The notes under the pieces are model-generated. The model was not told the DNA's origin. It was given only the letters and a program-made list of their open reading frames with translations, and ran no database searches. 64,000 nt of DNA from Halodesulfurarchaeum sp. HSR-GB. GTDB lineage: Archaea; Halobacteriota; Halobacteria; Halobacteriales; Halobacteriaceae. Positions 39,899-50,681 of the stretch are shown piece by piece. The stretch's first letter is position 1; every line of letters starts with the position of its first letter. The position numbers and the translations under genes were made by a program. Location of the stretch: NCBI RefSeq assembly GCF_031432215.1, contig NZ_JAVKGN010000001.1, forward strand, positions 1,054,001 through 1,118,000. The letters run 5' to 3'.

Positions 39899-41460
39899 TG
39901 CAAACGGAACAACGACGCAAACTGTCCCGGTCGTACTTCTCGAAGGAACGACTCGCCGACCACCACTTCCGCTCCTTTAACGCGTTCCTCGAACGCGGCA
40001 TGCAGGAGGTCGTCACCGAGAAAGAACGCATCGAGACCGAAATCGGTGACAAGGAAGACGAAGAACCGGTCTGGGTCGAACTCGGCGACGTGCGCGTGGT
40101 CACGCCCCGCGTCCGCGAGGCCGACGGCTCCGAAGAACTCCTCTACCCCCAGGAGGCCCGCCTGCGCAACATCACCTACGCCGCGCCGGTCTTCATGGAG
40201 ATGACGATCAAGCGCGGCGGCGAGGAGGAACCCATCGAAGTGCTCGACACCACCGAAACCAAGGTCGGCCGCATGCCGATCATGGTCGGCTCCCAGAAGT
40301 GCAACATCGCCGGCTTCGACGACGAGGAACTCATCGAGATCGGCGAGGACCCCGCCGACCCCGGTGGGTACTTCATCATCAACGGCTCGGAGCGAGTCCT
40401 GATGACAAGCGAGGACCTCGCCCCGAACAAGATCCTCGCGGAGTACGACACCAAGTACGGCGACGAGATCCAGGTCGCAAAGACCTTCTCCCAGCGCCGC
40501 GGGTATCGGGCGCTGGTGCTCGTCGAGCGCAACCGCGAGGGCCTGCTCGAGGTCTCCTTCCCGAGCATCTCGGGCTCGATCGACTTCGTCACGCTGGTCC
40601 GGGCCCTCGGCCTGGAGTCCGACGAGGAGATCGTCCACCGCGTCTCCGACGACCCGGAGATCGTGAAGTTCATGCTGGAGAATTTGGAGGAAGCCAGCGT
40701 CCAGACTCAGGAGGAAGCCATCGAGGAACTGGGCAAGCGTGTGGCCTCCGGTCAGGGGAAGAACTACCAGCTCAAACGCGCGAACTACGTTATCGACCGC
40801 TACCTGCTCCCGCACCTCCACGAGGACGAGGTCGAGGAGGAGGACGTGCGGATCAACAAGGCCTACTATCTCTGCCGGATGGCCGAGGCGGCCTTCGAGC
40901 TGGCCTTGCACCGCCGGCAGTCCGACGACAAGGACCACTACGCCAACAAGCGCCTGAAGGTCTCGGGCGATCTGATGACCGACCTCTTCCGGACGGCGCT
41001 CAACAAGCTCGCTCGCGACGTGAAATACCAGCTCGAGCGGGCCAACATGCGCAATCGACAGCTCACGGTCACCACCGTGGTCCGATCCGACGTGCTCACC
41101 GAACGCCTCGAGCACCCGATCGCGACGGGGAACTGGGTCGGCGGCCGATCCGGCGTCTCACAGCTTGTCGACCGCACCGACTACATGGGAGTTCTCTCAC
41201 ACCTCCGCCGGCTCCGGAGCCCGCTCTCCCGGAGCCAGCCCCACTTCGAGGCCCGAGACCTGCACGCCACCCAGTGGGGGCGGATCTGCCCCTCCGAGAC
41301 CCCGGAGGGTCCGAACTGTGGACTCGTGAAGAACTTCGCCCAGGCGATGGAACTCTCCCAGCACGTCGAGGACGAACGGGAACTCAAGGCCGAACTCGCC
41401 TCGATGGGCGTCGAGGGCATCCCGGAGATCACTACCGAACACACACCGGCAGACGATTAA
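39898..41460 (+). CDS. rpoB2: RNA polymerase subunit B'' (N-terminal half of B)
   Basis: A 520-residue protein covering the lobe and protrusion of the second largest polymerase subunit. Family features include [20 protein letters not shown], the [20 protein letters not shown] region and the conserved end [20 protein letters not shown]. The B subunit is split in haloarchaea, and the second half is encoded directly after it with one base between stop and start. Length is normal. Confidence 0.97.
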   Translation: MQTEQRRKLSRSYFSKERLADHHFRSFNAFLERGMQEVVTEKERIETEIGDKEDEEPVWVELGDVRVVTPRVREADGSEELLYPQEARLRNITYAAPVFMEMTIKRGGEEEPIEVLDTTETKVGRMPIMVGSQKCNIAGFDDEELIEIGEDPADPGGYFIINGSERVLMTSEDLAPNKILAEYDTKYGDEIQVAKTFSQRRGYRALVLVERNREGLLEVSFPSISGSIDFVTLVRALGLESDEEIVHRVSDDPEIVKFMLENLEEASVQTQEEAIEELGKRVASGQGKNYQLKRANYVIDRYLLPHLHEDEVEEEDVRINKAYYLCRMAEAAFELALHRRQSDDKDHYANKRLKVSGDLMTDLFRTALNKLARDVKYQLERANMRNRQLTVTTVVRSDVLTERLEHPIATGNWVGGRSGVSQLVDRTDYMGVLSHLRRLRSPLSRSQPHFEARDLHATQWGRICPSETPEGPNCGLVKNFAQAMELSQHVEDERELKAELASMGVEGIPEITTEHTPADD

Positions 41461-41461
41461 T

Positions 41462-43288
41462 ATGAGTCAGGGACGAGACGCGAAAGTCTATGTCAACGGG
41501 AGCCTCGTGGGGACCCATCCGGACCCCGAAGGGCTCGCAGCACAGATTCGAGAGGCACGACGCCGCGGGGACGTAAGCGAGATGGTCAACGTCTCGGTTA
41601 GCGAACGGACCGACGAGGTCATCGTCAACGCCGACGCCGGGCGGGCCCGCCGCCCGCTTCTGGTCGTCGAGGGCGGCGACTCGCTGGTCACCGAAGCCGA
41701 CGTCGAGGCCGTGCAGAACGGGGACCTGGAGTTCGAGGACCTCGTCGAGGCCGGCAAGATCGAGTACATCGACGCCGAAGAGGAGGAGGACATCCTGGTG
41801 GCGGTCTCGGAGGACGAACTCACCGAGGATCACACCCACCTGGAACTGGACCCACAGCTCATCTTCGGCATCGGGGCCGGGATGGTTCCGTACCCCGAGC
41901 ACAACGCCTCGCCGCGCATTACGATGGGTGCGGGGATGATGAAACAGTCCCTGGGGCTGCCGGCGGCGAACTACCGGATCCGCCCGGACACCCGCCAGCA
42001 CCTCATGCACTACCCCCAGAAGGCGATGGTCAATACCCAGACCACCGAGCAGATCGGGTACGACGAACGGCCGGCCGGTCAGAACTTCGTCGTCGCGGTC
42101 ATGTCCTACGAGGGCTTCAACATCGAGGACGCCCTGGTCATGAACAAGGGCTCCGTCGAGCGCGGCCTCGCCCGCTCTCATTTCTTCCGCACCTACGAGG
42201 GCGAGGAACGACGCTACCCAGGTGGTCAGGAGGACCGCTTCGAGATCCCGGACACGGACGTCCGTGGCTCTCGCGGCGAGGACGCCTACACGCATCTGGA
42301 CGAGGACGGCCTCGTGAATCCAGAGACCGTCGTCGACGAGAGCTCCGTGCTGCTCGGAAAGACCTCGCCACCACGGTTCCTCGAAGAGCCGGACGACATG
42401 GGCGGGCTCAGCCCGCAGAAGCGCCGGGAGACCTCGGTCACCATGCGCTCCGGCGAGGACGGGGTCGTGGACACGGTCACGCTGATGGAGGGCGAGGACG
42501 GCTCGAAACTCGCGAAAGTCTCCGTGCGCGACGAGCGGATCCCCGAACTCGGGGACAAGTTCGCGTCGCGACACGGCCAGAAGGGCGTGGTGGGCCACCT
42601 CGCCCCCCAGGAGGACATGCCCTTCACCGAACAGGGCGTCGTTCCCGACCTGGTCCTGAACCCACACGCGCTGCCCTCCCGCATGACGGTCGGTCACGTG
42701 CTGGAGATGCTCGGCGGGAAAGCCGGGTCCCTCGAGGGCCGAAGTGTCGACGGAACGCCCTTTACGGGTGAGGACGAGGAGGAACTTCGCGACAGCCTGG
42801 TGGAACACGGATTCAAGTCCTCCGGCAAGGAGGTCATGTACTCCGGGGTCACCGGCGAGAAGATCGAGGCCGAGATCTTCGTCGGCACCATTTTCTATCA
42901 CAAACTCTACCACATGGTGTCGAACAAGATCCACGCCCGGTCGAAGGGACCGGTGCAGGTCTTGACTCGCCAGCCCACGGAGGGGCGTGCCCGCGAGGGT
43001 GGCCTCCGACTGGGCGAGATGGAGCGTGACACCGTCATCGGTCACGGCGCGGCCATGGTGCTCAAAGAGCGCCTGGTGGACTCCTCGGACAAGGAGTACA
43101 TCCACGTCTGTGGCAACTGTGGTATGACCGCAGTGGAGAACGCGAACGAACGACGGGTGTACTGCCCGAACTGTGGGGAGGAGACCGACGTCCACGAGAT
43201 CGAGATGAGCTACGCCTTCAAGCTCCTGCTCGACGAGATGAAGGCCCTTGGAATCGCTCCCCGACTCGAACTGGAGGACGCCGTATAA
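41462..43288 (+). CDS. rpoB1: RNA polymerase subunit B' (C-terminal half of B)
   Basis: A 608-residue protein with the conserved hybrid-binding and wall regions: [20 protein letters not shown], the [19 protein letters not shown] segment and [20 protein letters not shown]. It ends with the zinc ribbon CGNCG...YCPNCG near residues 545-570. The split from B'' falls at the normal haloarchaeal position. The stop abuts the rpoA' start without a gap. Confidence 0.97.
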   Translation: MSQGRDAKVYVNGSLVGTHPDPEGLAAQIREARRRGDVSEMVNVSVSERTDEVIVNADAGRARRPLLVVEGGDSLVTEADVEAVQNGDLEFEDLVEAGKIEYIDAEEEEDILVAVSEDELTEDHTHLELDPQLIFGIGAGMVPYPEHNASPRITMGAGMMKQSLGLPAANYRIRPDTRQHLMHYPQKAMVNTQTTEQIGYDERPAGQNFVVAVMSYEGFNIEDALVMNKGSVERGLARSHFFRTYEGEERRYPGGQEDRFEIPDTDVRGSRGEDAYTHLDEDGLVNPETVVDESSVLLGKTSPPRFLEEPDDMGGLSPQKRRETSVTMRSGEDGVVDTVTLMEGEDGSKLAKVSVRDERIPELGDKFASRHGQKGVVGHLAPQEDMPFTEQGVVPDLVLNPHALPSRMTVGHVLEMLGGKAGSLEGRSVDGTPFTGEDEEELRDSLVEHGFKSSGKEVMYSGVTGEKIEAEIFVGTIFYHKLYHMVSNKIHARSKGPVQVLTRQPTEGRAREGGLRLGEMERDTVIGHGAAMVLKERLVDSSDKEYIHVCGNCGMTAVENANERRVYCPNCGEETDVHEIEMSYAFKLLLDEMKALGIAPRLELEDAV

Positions 43289-46201
43289 ATGTCATCTGGA
43301 CAGAGCCCCAAGTCGATCGGGAAGATCAGCTTCGGGCTGATGAACCCCGAGGAGTATCGCGACATGAGCGCCACGAAGGTCATCACGGCCGACACCTACG
43401 ACGACGACGGGTTCCCCATCGACATGGGACTGATGGACCCGCGACTGGGCGTGATCGACCCCGGGCTGGAGTGTAAGACCTGCGGGCAGCGCTCGGGCTC
43501 CTGCAACGGCCACTTCGGTCACATCGAGCTTGCGGCCCCCGTGATCCACGTCGGGTTCGCAAAGCTCATTCGGCGGCTGCTGCGGGGGACCTGCCGGGAG
43601 TGTTCCCGCCTGCTCCTCGATGAGGAGTCCCGGGCCGAGTTCCAGGACGACCTCGACCGCGTGCGGAGCCTCGACCAGGACGTCTCCGACGTGCTAAAAT
43701 CGGCGATCCGGGAGGCCCGGAAGACCGACGTCTGTCCCCACTGCGGGGAGAAACAGTACGACATCAAACACGAGAAGCCCACGACCTATTATGAGGTTCA
43801 GGACGTCCTCGCGGAGGACTACTCCGAGCGGATGGCCCAGGCGATGCAGCCCGACCCCGAGGACGAGGACGCTGAACCGGTCGCCCCGCAGGACCTGGCC
43901 GACCAGACCGACATCGCCCTCGACCGGATCAACGAGATCCTCTCCGGGGAGTTCCGGCCGCGCAAGGAGGACCGAGAGGCCCTGGAACGTGCGCTCTCGA
44001 CGGATCTGACGACCGAGGACATGAACAAACTCATGCCCTCGGACATCCGGGACTGGTTCGAGGACATCCCCGACGAGGACCTGGAAGTGCTGGGGATCGA
44101 CCCCGAGCACTCCCGGCCCGAGTGGATGATCCTCACCGTCCTGCCGGTGCCGCCGGTAACGGCCAGGCCGTCGATCACCCTCGACAACGGCCAGCGCTCC
44201 GAGGACGATTTGACCCACAAGCTCGTGGACATCATCCGGATCAACCAGCGGTTCATGGAGAACCGCGAGGCCGGCGCGCCACAGCTGATCATCGAGGACC
44301 TCTGGGAACTGCTGCAGTACCACGTCACCACGTTCATGGACAACGAGATCAGCGGGACGCCGCCGGCCCGACACCGCTCGGGTCGTCCGCTGAAGACCCT
44401 CTCCCAGCGACTCAAGGGCAAGGAGGGACGGTTCCGTGGTTCCCTCTCCGGGAAGCGCGTGAACTTCTCCTCGCGGACGGTCATCAGTCCGGACCCGACC
44501 CTCTCGCTGAACGAGGTCGGGGTGCCCGACCGGGTCGCAAAGGAGATGACCCAGACGATGGTCGTCAACGAGAACAACCTCGAACGCGCCCGGAAGTACG
44601 TCTCCAACGGGCCCGACAGACATCCCGGCGCGAACTACGTCACTCGGCCGGACGGGCGACGGGTTCGGGTCACCGAGAAGGTTTCCGAGGAACTCGCCGA
44701 GCGAGTCGAGCCCGGCTGGGAGGTCCAGCGACACCTCGTCGACGGCGACATCGTGATCTTCAACCGGCAGCCCTCGCTGCACCGGATGTCGATCATGGCC
44801 CACGAGGTCGTGGTGATGCCCTACAAGACCTTCCGGCTGAACACCACGGTCTGTCCGCCGTACAACGCTGACTTCGACGGCGACGAGATGAACATGCACG
44901 CCCTGCAGAACGAGGAGGCCCGGGCCGAGGCCCGGGTCCTCATGCGCGTGCAAGAGCAGATGCTCAGCCCGCGGTTCGGGGAGAACATCGTCGGTTCCAT
45001 CCAGGACCACATCACGGGCACCTACCTGTTGACGAACTCCAACCCGACGTTCAACGAGACCCAGGCACTGGACCTGCTCCGCCAGACCAGCATCGACCAG
45101 TTGCCCGAGCCGGCAACCGAAGACGAGAGCGGCCAGCCCATGTGGACCGGCCGCCAGCTGTTCTCCGAACTGCTGCCCGAGGGGCTGAATCTGGAGTTCA
45201 CGAGTTCCGCCGGGGACACCGTTATCGTCGACGACGGCCAGCTCGTCGACGGAACGATCGACGAGGACGCAGTCGGTGCGTTCGGCGGCGAGGTCGTCGA
45301 CACCGTCGCCAAGCAGTACGGGAAGACCCGCGCACGCGAGCTGATCAACGAGATCTCCGCGCTCGCGGTCCGGTCGATCATGCACTTCGGGTTCTCCATC
45401 GGTATCGACGACGAGACGATTCCGCCGGCCGCCCAGGAGCAGATCGACGAGGCGATCGAGAACGCCTACGACCGCGTCCAGGAACTCATCGAGACCTACG
45501 AGCGTGGGGAACTCGAGAGCCTTCCGGGCCGGACCATCGACGAGACCCTGGAGATGAAAATCATGCAGACACTCGGCAAGGCCCGGGACTCCGCGGGTGA
45601 CATCGCCGAGGAGCACTTCTCCGATGTCAACCCGGCAGTCGTGATGGCCCGGTCCGGGGCCCGTGGGTCGATGCTCAACCTGACCCAGATGGCCGGCGCG
45701 GTCGGCCAGCAGGCGGTTCGGGGCGAGCGCATCAACCGCGGGTACGAGGACCGGACCCTCTCGCACTTCAAGCCGAATGACCTTTCCGCGGAAGCCCACG
45801 GGTTCGTGGAGAACTCCTACACGGGCGGGTTGACCCCCAAGGAGTTCTTCTTCCACGCCATGGGTGGCCGCGAGGGACTGGTGGACACGGCGGTCCGGAC
45901 CTCGAAGTCCGGGTACCTCCAGCGGCGACTCATCAACGCCCTCTCCGAACTGGAGACCCAGTACGACGGGACCGTGCGGGACACGAGTGACACGATCGTG
46001 CAGTTCGAGTTCGGCGAGGACGGCACCAGTCCGGTCGAGGTCTCCTCGTCGGTCGATCACGAGATCGACGTGGACGACATCGCCGATCAGGTGCTGGAAG
46101 CCGAGTTCGCCGACGAGGCCGAACGGGCGGCCTTCCTCGGCGAGCGCGACGAGACGACCAATCTCTCCGAACACGCCGAGAGCTGGGAGGTGACACAATG
46201 A
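43289..46201 (+). CDS. rpoA1: RNA polymerase subunit A' (N-terminal part of A)
   Basis: A 970-residue protein forming the clamp and catalytic centre. The zinc site [20 protein letters not shown] is near residue 60. The catalytic Mg2+-binding motif [13 protein letters not shown] is at about residues 527-539. [16 protein letters not shown] and the trigger-loop region with [13 protein letters not shown] are also present. An acidic insertion ([20 protein letters not shown]) reflects haloarchaeal adaptation. Its stop overlaps the rpoA'' start (ATGA). Confidence 0.97.
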   Translation: MSSGQSPKSIGKISFGLMNPEEYRDMSATKVITADTYDDDGFPIDMGLMDPRLGVIDPGLECKTCGQRSGSCNGHFGHIELAAPVIHVGFAKLIRRLLRGTCRECSRLLLDEESRAEFQDDLDRVRSLDQDVSDVLKSAIREARKTDVCPHCGEKQYDIKHEKPTTYYEVQDVLAEDYSERMAQAMQPDPEDEDAEPVAPQDLADQTDIALDRINEILSGEFRPRKEDREALERALSTDLTTEDMNKLMPSDIRDWFEDIPDEDLEVLGIDPEHSRPEWMILTVLPVPPVTARPSITLDNGQRSEDDLTHKLVDIIRINQRFMENREAGAPQLIIEDLWELLQYHVTTFMDNEISGTPPARHRSGRPLKTLSQRLKGKEGRFRGSLSGKRVNFSSRTVISPDPTLSLNEVGVPDRVAKEMTQTMVVNENNLERARKYVSNGPDRHPGANYVTRPDGRRVRVTEKVSEELAERVEPGWEVQRHLVDGDIVIFNRQPSLHRMSIMAHEVVVMPYKTFRLNTTVCPPYNADFDGDEMNMHALQNEEARAEARVLMRVQEQMLSPRFGENIVGSIQDHITGTYLLTNSNPTFNETQALDLLRQTSIDQLPEPATEDESGQPMWTGRQLFSELLPEGLNLEFTSSAGDTVIVDDGQLVDGTIDEDAVGAFGGEVVDTVAKQYGKTRARELINEISALAVRSIMHFGFSIGIDDETIPPAAQEQIDEAIENAYDRVQELIETYERGELESLPGRTIDETLEMKIMQTLGKARDSAGDIAEEHFSDVNPAVVMARSGARGSMLNLTQMAGAVGQQAVRGERINRGYEDRTLSHFKPNDLSAEAHGFVENSYTGGLTPKEFFFHAMGGREGLVDTAVRTSKSGYLQRRLINALSELETQYDGTVRDTSDTIVQFEFGEDGTSPVEVSSSVDHEIDVDDIADQVLEAEFADEAERAAFLGERDETTNLSEHAESWEVTQ

Positions 46202-48855
46202 CGACCATCACAGACGACATCGAGGCCCTCGTCGAGGACTCGGATCTCACGCGACGCCTCAAAGACGAGGTCTACGAGACGATCGAGGACCGCTCCGTCT
46301 CCACGGAGGAGGCCGCACAGATCGTTGATGCGGTCGAGGCCCAGTACATCGACACCCGGGTCGACCCGCTCGATCCGGTGGGCACCGTCTCCGCCCAGTC
46401 GATCGGGGAACCCGGAACCCAGATGAGTGTGCCCGCGGACGAGCGAGTCATCGTCCGCCGTAATGGGGAAACCGACCTGACTGAAATCGGTTCGCTCGTC
46501 GACGGGCTCATGACGGTTCGAGAATCTGGTCGCGTCGACGGCCACGAGGTAGCATCGGCACCGAGAGGGATGGAGGTCCTATCCCTTCGAGCCGATGAGC
46601 AAGTCGAGTGGAAACCCCTCGAACAGGTCAGCCGACACGAAGCGCCCGAGGAGTTGCTTCGGTTCGAACTCGAATCCGGACGAACGATTCGAGCCACGAA
46701 GGACCACTCGTTTGTTACCCGGTCGGAGAACGAAGTGGTGCCTGTAGCTGGCGACGATCTCGAAGCTGGAGACTGGTTGCCTGTCGTCCGTTCGTTCGAC
46801 GGTGGAAAGAAGGCGACTGTGGATCTTCGCGAACATCTTCCGGCTGGCGACTACTGGTATACGTCGGCCCTCACGGATGGTGGGACAACGACGCTCCCAG
46901 GCGGTGAAGACCAGATCCGGAACAAACGCCAAGCCCTCGAAGCGGGCGATCTCGACGAGCACGCAGTCTACCCGGTACAGGGAACTGTGGGGCTTCCAGA
47001 GCAATTCCCACTCGACGAGGAAACCGGGTTCTTCCTGGGTGCGTTCCTCGCTGAGGGGAACCTGACGGATCACTACGTCTCCATTTCGAACGTCGATACG
47101 ACGTTCCAGAATCGGGTCCGATCCTTCGCAGAGCGATTCGACCTCTCTGTCAACGAGTACGAAAACAACAGCGGGTTTGCCACTGGGTATGACATCCGAG
47201 TGAACGGGACAATCCTCGCTGATTTCCTCGGGGAAGTTGCCATCGAGAATGGGGAGAAGGCGGTTCCGGACTTCGCCTACGGTGCAAAGACGGCCTTCGT
47301 CCGTGGGTTACTCTCGGGATACTTCAGTGGCGACGGCAGTGTGGGGAAAAACTCCGTCCGGGCAAGTTCAACATCCGCCAACCTGATCGATGGAATCGGG
47401 CTCCTGCTGTCGAGATTTGACATTTATGCGACGTTCGGGTCGGTTGACGATTCGAAGACGCTCCGGGTGCCAAAGAAGTTTGTTCCAGGATTTGCCGACC
47501 GGATCGGGATGGTCGGGAGTCGTGGCGAGGAATTGGAGGCTCTTGCATGCGATGTCGACGCCGACGGCCCGGATACGACGGATCAGATTCCAAACTTCGG
47601 CGAGTCGCTGAAGAACCTGGCAACGGCCGCTGGCATCCCATCACGCCAGATCAACAGCGCCCACAAGCGCCAACGAATCGGTCGAAACCGGCTGGCTACA
47701 CTCCTCGACACCATCGAGGCTGGTCTGGATGACCGTCCTGCTGAGCTAGACTCGCTCGATCGAGCTGTGGACGGGGATGTTGTCTGGGAACGGATCGAAT
47801 CCATCGAGACTTTCGAACCGGACCACGACTACGTCTATGACTTCTCAGTGTCGGGTCTGGAGACGTTTACGACCGCCCAAGGTGTCATCACACACAACAC
47901 GATGAACACCTTCCACTACGCGGGCGTGGCTGAGATCGACGTCACGCAGGGCCTGCCACGACTCATCGAACTCGTGGACGCCCGGAAGACCCCGGACACG
48001 CCGATGATGACCGTCCATCTGGACGAGGAGTACGCGACCGAGCGGGACCGGGCCCACGAGGTCGTCTGGCAGATCGAGGCGACGAAGATCCTCGCGCTGG
48101 GGGACATCTCGACGAACGTCGCGGACATGATCGTCCGCATCGACCTGAACGAGGACACACTCGAAGAGCGCTGGCCCACGGTGCCGGACTCCGCCGAGGT
48201 CGCCGCCGAGATCGCAGACGTCATTCGGGGCGAACTGGGCGTCGAGGTCCGTCGCGACGGCATGATCCTGGAGTTCGGCCCCGAGCGACCGAGCTACCGC
48301 GAGCTCCTCCAGCTCGTCGAGCAGCTGCGGGACGTGGTGTTCAAGGGGATCGAGGAGGTCTCCCGGGTCGTCATCCGGAAGGAGGAGACAGAGAACAGCG
48401 AGGAGTTCGTCCTCTACACCGAGGGCTCGGCGTTCAAGGACGTCCTCGACATCGAGGGCGTCGATGCCTCCCGGACGACGTGTAACAACATCCACGAGAT
48501 CTACGAGGTCCTCGGGGTGGAGGCCGCCCGCGAGGCCATCATCGAGGAGACCCGGGACACCCTCGAGGAACAGGGCCTTGGCGACGTGAACATCCGCCAC
48601 CTCATGCTGGTCGCGGACATCATGACCAACGAGGGGACGATCGAGTCGATCGGCCGCCACGGTATCTCCGGCAACAAGAAGAGCGTGCTCGCCCGGGCCG
48701 CCTTCGAGGTGACGGTGAACCACCTCCTCGATGCGGCCATCCACGGCGAGGTCGACGATCTGGACGGCGTGATCGAGAACGTCATCGTCGGCAAACCGGT
48801 GAAACTCGGGACCGGCGACGTCGACCTGCGGATGCGGGCGAGTCGCTCGGACTGA
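46198..48855 (+). CDS. rpoA2: RNA polymerase subunit A'' with an intein
   Basis: An 885-residue precursor. Residues 1-76 and 568-885 make a 394-residue A'' subunit, the normal size, after an intein of 491 residues is removed. The insertion splits the highly conserved [17 protein letters not shown] sequence of the bridge-helix/jaw region, a known rpoA'' intein site in haloarchaea. The exteins contain [20 protein letters not shown] and [20 protein letters not shown], hallmarks of A''. The ATG overlaps rpoA'; the next gene starts two bases after the stop. Without splicing the polymerase subunit could not fold, so the intein must be active. Confidence 0.96.
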   Translation: MTTITDDIEALVEDSDLTRRLKDEVYETIEDRSVSTEEAAQIVDAVEAQYIDTRVDPLDPVGTVSAQSIGEPGTQMSVPADERVIVRRNGETDLTEIGSLVDGLMTVRESGRVDGHEVASAPRGMEVLSLRADEQVEWKPLEQVSRHEAPEELLRFELESGRTIRATKDHSFVTRSENEVVPVAGDDLEAGDWLPVVRSFDGGKKATVDLREHLPAGDYWYTSALTDGGTTTLPGGEDQIRNKRQALEAGDLDEHAVYPVQGTVGLPEQFPLDEETGFFLGAFLAEGNLTDHYVSISNVDTTFQNRVRSFAERFDLSVNEYENNSGFATGYDIRVNGTILADFLGEVAIENGEKAVPDFAYGAKTAFVRGLLSGYFSGDGSVGKNSVRASSTSANLIDGIGLLLSRFDIYATFGSVDDSKTLRVPKKFVPGFADRIGMVGSRGEELEALACDVDADGPDTTDQIPNFGESLKNLATAAGIPSRQINSAHKRQRIGRNRLATLLDTIEAGLDDRPAELDSLDRAVDGDVVWERIESIETFEPDHDYVYDFSVSGLETFTTAQGVITHNTMNTFHYAGVAEIDVTQGLPRLIELVDARKTPDTPMMTVHLDEEYATERDRAHEVVWQIEATKILALGDISTNVADMIVRIDLNEDTLEERWPTVPDSAEVAAEIADVIRGELGVEVRRDGMILEFGPERPSYRELLQLVEQLRDVVFKGIEEVSRVVIRKEETENSEEFVLYTEGSAFKDVLDIEGVDASRTTCNNIHEIYEVLGVEAAREAIIEETRDTLEEQGLGDVNIRHLMLVADIMTNEGTIESIGRHGISGNKKSVLARAAFEVTVNHLLDAAIHGEVDDLDGVIENVIVGKPVKLGTGDVDLRMRASRSD
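46426..47898 (+). mobile_element. RpoA'' intein with LAGLIDADG homing endonuclease
   Basis: The 491-residue intein starts with Ser1 ([12 protein letters not shown], block A), has TKDHSFVTR (block B, with the catalytic His), and ends [14 protein letters not shown]...VITHN with the final His-Asn and Thr as the +1 residue of the C-extein. The two endonuclease motifs are present: [10 protein letters not shown] and [11 protein letters not shown], each with its acidic residue, so the homing endonuclease could be active. It is less GC-biased and less acidic than the exteins, in keeping with horizontal movement. Confidence 0.93.
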
Positions 48856-48856
48856 G

Positions 48857-49282
48857 ATGCGTGTCAGCCTCTCCGATACGGCACGGCAGTACCTCGTCCT
48901 CTTCGAGGACGTGACCGGGGCGACGGCCGTCGATTGTGTGCTCGACGAGGCCCACGAGCAGGTGCTCTTCGTCGTGGCCGCCGGCGAGATGGGCCAGGCG
49001 ATCGGGCCGGACGGGAAACGGGTCAAACGGCTGGAGGCCCGTCTCGGGGAGGACGTGGAACTCATCGAGGACGCCCCGACGCCCGAGGGGTTCGTCGCGA
49101 ACGCGCTCGCGCCCGCGGCGGTGTACAACGTGACGATCTCGGAGAACGACGACCGGGTCGCGTACGCCGAGGTCGACCACGAGGACCACGGCATCGCGAT
49201 CGGTGAGAAGGGGCGCAATATCGAGGCCGCAAAGCGATTGGCAAAGCGCCACTTCGACGTGGACGACATTCAGTTGACCTGA
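48857..49282 (+). CDS. nusA: NusA-like KH-domain transcription factor
   Basis: A 141-residue protein made of two KH domains: VLFVVAAGEMGQAIGPDGKR (the GPDG loop) and EDHGIAIGEKGRNIEAAKRL (the GEKG loop). Archaeal NusA consists only of these RNA-binding domains. It is placed directly after rpoA'', its conserved haloarchaeal location, and before rps12. Length is normal. Confidence 0.93.
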   Translation: MRVSLSDTARQYLVLFEDVTGATAVDCVLDEAHEQVLFVVAAGEMGQAIGPDGKRVKRLEARLGEDVELIEDAPTPEGFVANALAPAAVYNVTISENDDRVAYAEVDHEDHGIAIGEKGRNIEAAKRLAKRHFDVDDIQLT

Positions 49283-49423
49283 TTTTTGGTCCAGCTTTTT
49301 GGCGGGCCTTAGGGCCCGCGAAAAAGGCGGGTGTGGCGGCTGCTCTCAATAAATCTCCTTCAGTTAGCGGTCTTTTTGGTCCAGCTTTTGGCGGGCCGTC
49401 AGGCCCGCAAAAAAGGTGGGTGT
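49283..49423 (+). repeat. Two 51-52-base direct repeats with hairpin and T-runs between nusA and rps12
   Basis: Copy 1 (49283-49334) and copy 2 (49373-49423) share TTTTTGGTCCAGCTTTT, a GGCGGGCC...GGCCCGC hairpin, and a closing AAAAAGG(C/T)GGGTGTG. They are separated by 38 bases, the later holding CAGTTAGCGG. Each copy could fold into a GC hairpin flanked by T-runs and A-runs, so transcription termination or attenuation before the ribosomal genes is likely. The duplication itself is unusual. Confidence 0.7.
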
Positions 49424-49464
49424 GAAAGGCCGAGTTTAAGTACATGGGTGGGTTAACCGAGCGT

Positions 49465-49893
49465 ATGTCGAACGGCAAGTACGCCGCCCGCAAACTCAAG
49501 AAGGACCGCCAGAACCACCGGTGGTCCGACTCCGATTACGCGCGGCGGGAGCGAGGCCTTCGCACCAAGTCCGACCCGCTGGAAGGTGCACCGCAGGCCC
49601 GTGGCATCGTCCTCGAAAAAGTCGGCATCGAAGCCAAGCAGCCCAACTCCGCGATCCGGAAGTGCGTGCGAGTCCAGCTGATCAAAAACGGCAAGCAGGT
49701 TACCGCCTTCGCCCCCGGCGACGGCGCGATCTCCTTCATCGACGAGCACGACGAGGTCACCATCGCCGGTATCGGCGGGGCCAAGGGTGGCTCGATGGGC
49801 GACCTCTCCGGTGTCAACTACAAGGTCGAGAAAGTCAACGGCGTCTCGCTCATCGAACTGGTGCGCGGGAACGCGGAGAAGCCGGTGCGATAA
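49465..49893 (+). CDS. rps12: Small subunit ribosomal protein uS12
   Basis: A 142-residue protein with the archaeal S12 sequence [40 protein letters not shown] (the conserved PNSA decoding loop) and [20 protein letters not shown]. The start at 49465 gives the standard length; an in-frame ATG at 49444 would add seven residues. It is followed by rps7 with one base between stop and start. Confidence 0.96.
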   Translation: MSNGKYAARKLKKDRQNHRWSDSDYARRERGLRTKSDPLEGAPQARGIVLEKVGIEAKQPNSAIRKCVRVQLIKNGKQVTAFAPGDGAISFIDEHDEVTIAGIGGAKGGSMGDLSGVNYKVEKVNGVSLIELVRGNAEKPVR

Positions 49894-49894
49894 C

Positions 49895-50530
49895 ATGTCC
49901 GAGGAAGCAGATCCCGAGGCCGAGACCGAGGCCGAAACGGAAGAAGAACTCGCGGAGGAAGAAGAAGAGACCGTCTCCGCCGAGCTCTTCGGCAAGTGGG
50001 ACGTGACCGGTATCCAGTACACGGACCCGAGCACTCGCCGCTACATCAGCGTGACTCCCGTGGCCCACACCATGGGCCGACACGCGGCCAAGCAGTTCAA
50101 GAAGTCGGAGATCTCCGTGGTCGAGCGACTGGCCAACCGACTGATGCAGACCGAGGAGAACACCGGCAAGAAACAGAAGACCCTCAAGATCGTCGAGGAG
50201 GCCTTCGAGCTGATCGACGAGCGCACCGAGGAGAGCCCGGTGCAGGTTCTGGTCCGCGCCATCGAGAATGCGGCCCCGCGTGAGGAGACCGTCCGCCTGA
50301 AGTACGGTGGCATTTCGGTCCCCAAGGCCGTGGACACGGGTCCTCAGCGACGGGTCGACCAGGCACTGAAGTTCCTCGCCGAGGGCACCTACGGCGCGTC
50401 CTTCAAGACCCCGACCGACGTCGAGGAGGCACTCGCCCAGCAGCTCATCGGCGCGGCCGAGGGCGACGTGCAGACCTACGCGGTCAACCAGAAAGAAGAG
50501 AAAGAGCGCGTCGCGGCGGCGGCCCGCTAG
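49895..50530 (+). CDS. rps7: Small subunit ribosomal protein uS7
   Basis: A 211-residue protein. A very acidic N-terminal tail (residues 1-28, Glu/Ala/Asp-rich) is typical of haloarchaeal S7. The conserved core has [39 protein letters not shown] and VGG-type loop [20 protein letters not shown]. The ATG at 49895 is chosen because the upstream frame is antisense-like. The 150-base gap to EF-2 holds a T-rich terminator-like stretch and a promoter for the next gene. Confidence 0.96.
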   Translation: MSEEADPEAETEAETEEELAEEEEETVSAELFGKWDVTGIQYTDPSTRRYISVTPVAHTMGRHAAKQFKKSEISVVERLANRLMQTEENTGKKQKTLKIVEEAFELIDERTEESPVQVLVRAIENAAPREETVRLKYGGISVPKAVDTGPQRRVDQALKFLAEGTYGASFKTPTDVEEALAQQLIGAAEGDVQTYAVNQKEEKERVAAAAR

Positions 50531-50681
50531 ACTCTCTGTATTTTCTCTCTCCCGGCTGCAGAGCGGCAGCGCTGTGTTCTGTTCTGCTTTGTGAGTGGCT
50601 CACAATGCCATCTGTGCGGGAATCGCCACGCAATCGGAAACACTACCCTTTTGAACCTGCTCTTGATACTACGGATTAATA

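Noticed and set aside
43694-46198. 834-codon open frame antisense to rpoA'
   Set aside because: It mirrors the highly conserved rpoA' gene. Long antisense frames are common opposite GC-rich haloarchaeal genes and its composition (Val/Leu/Arg/His-rich, no motifs) is that of a shadow.
49283-49423. Insertion sequence or CRISPR-like unit between nusA and rps12
   Set aside because: Only two copies, no terminal inverted repeats, no coding capacity; a regulatory or terminator duplication is simpler.
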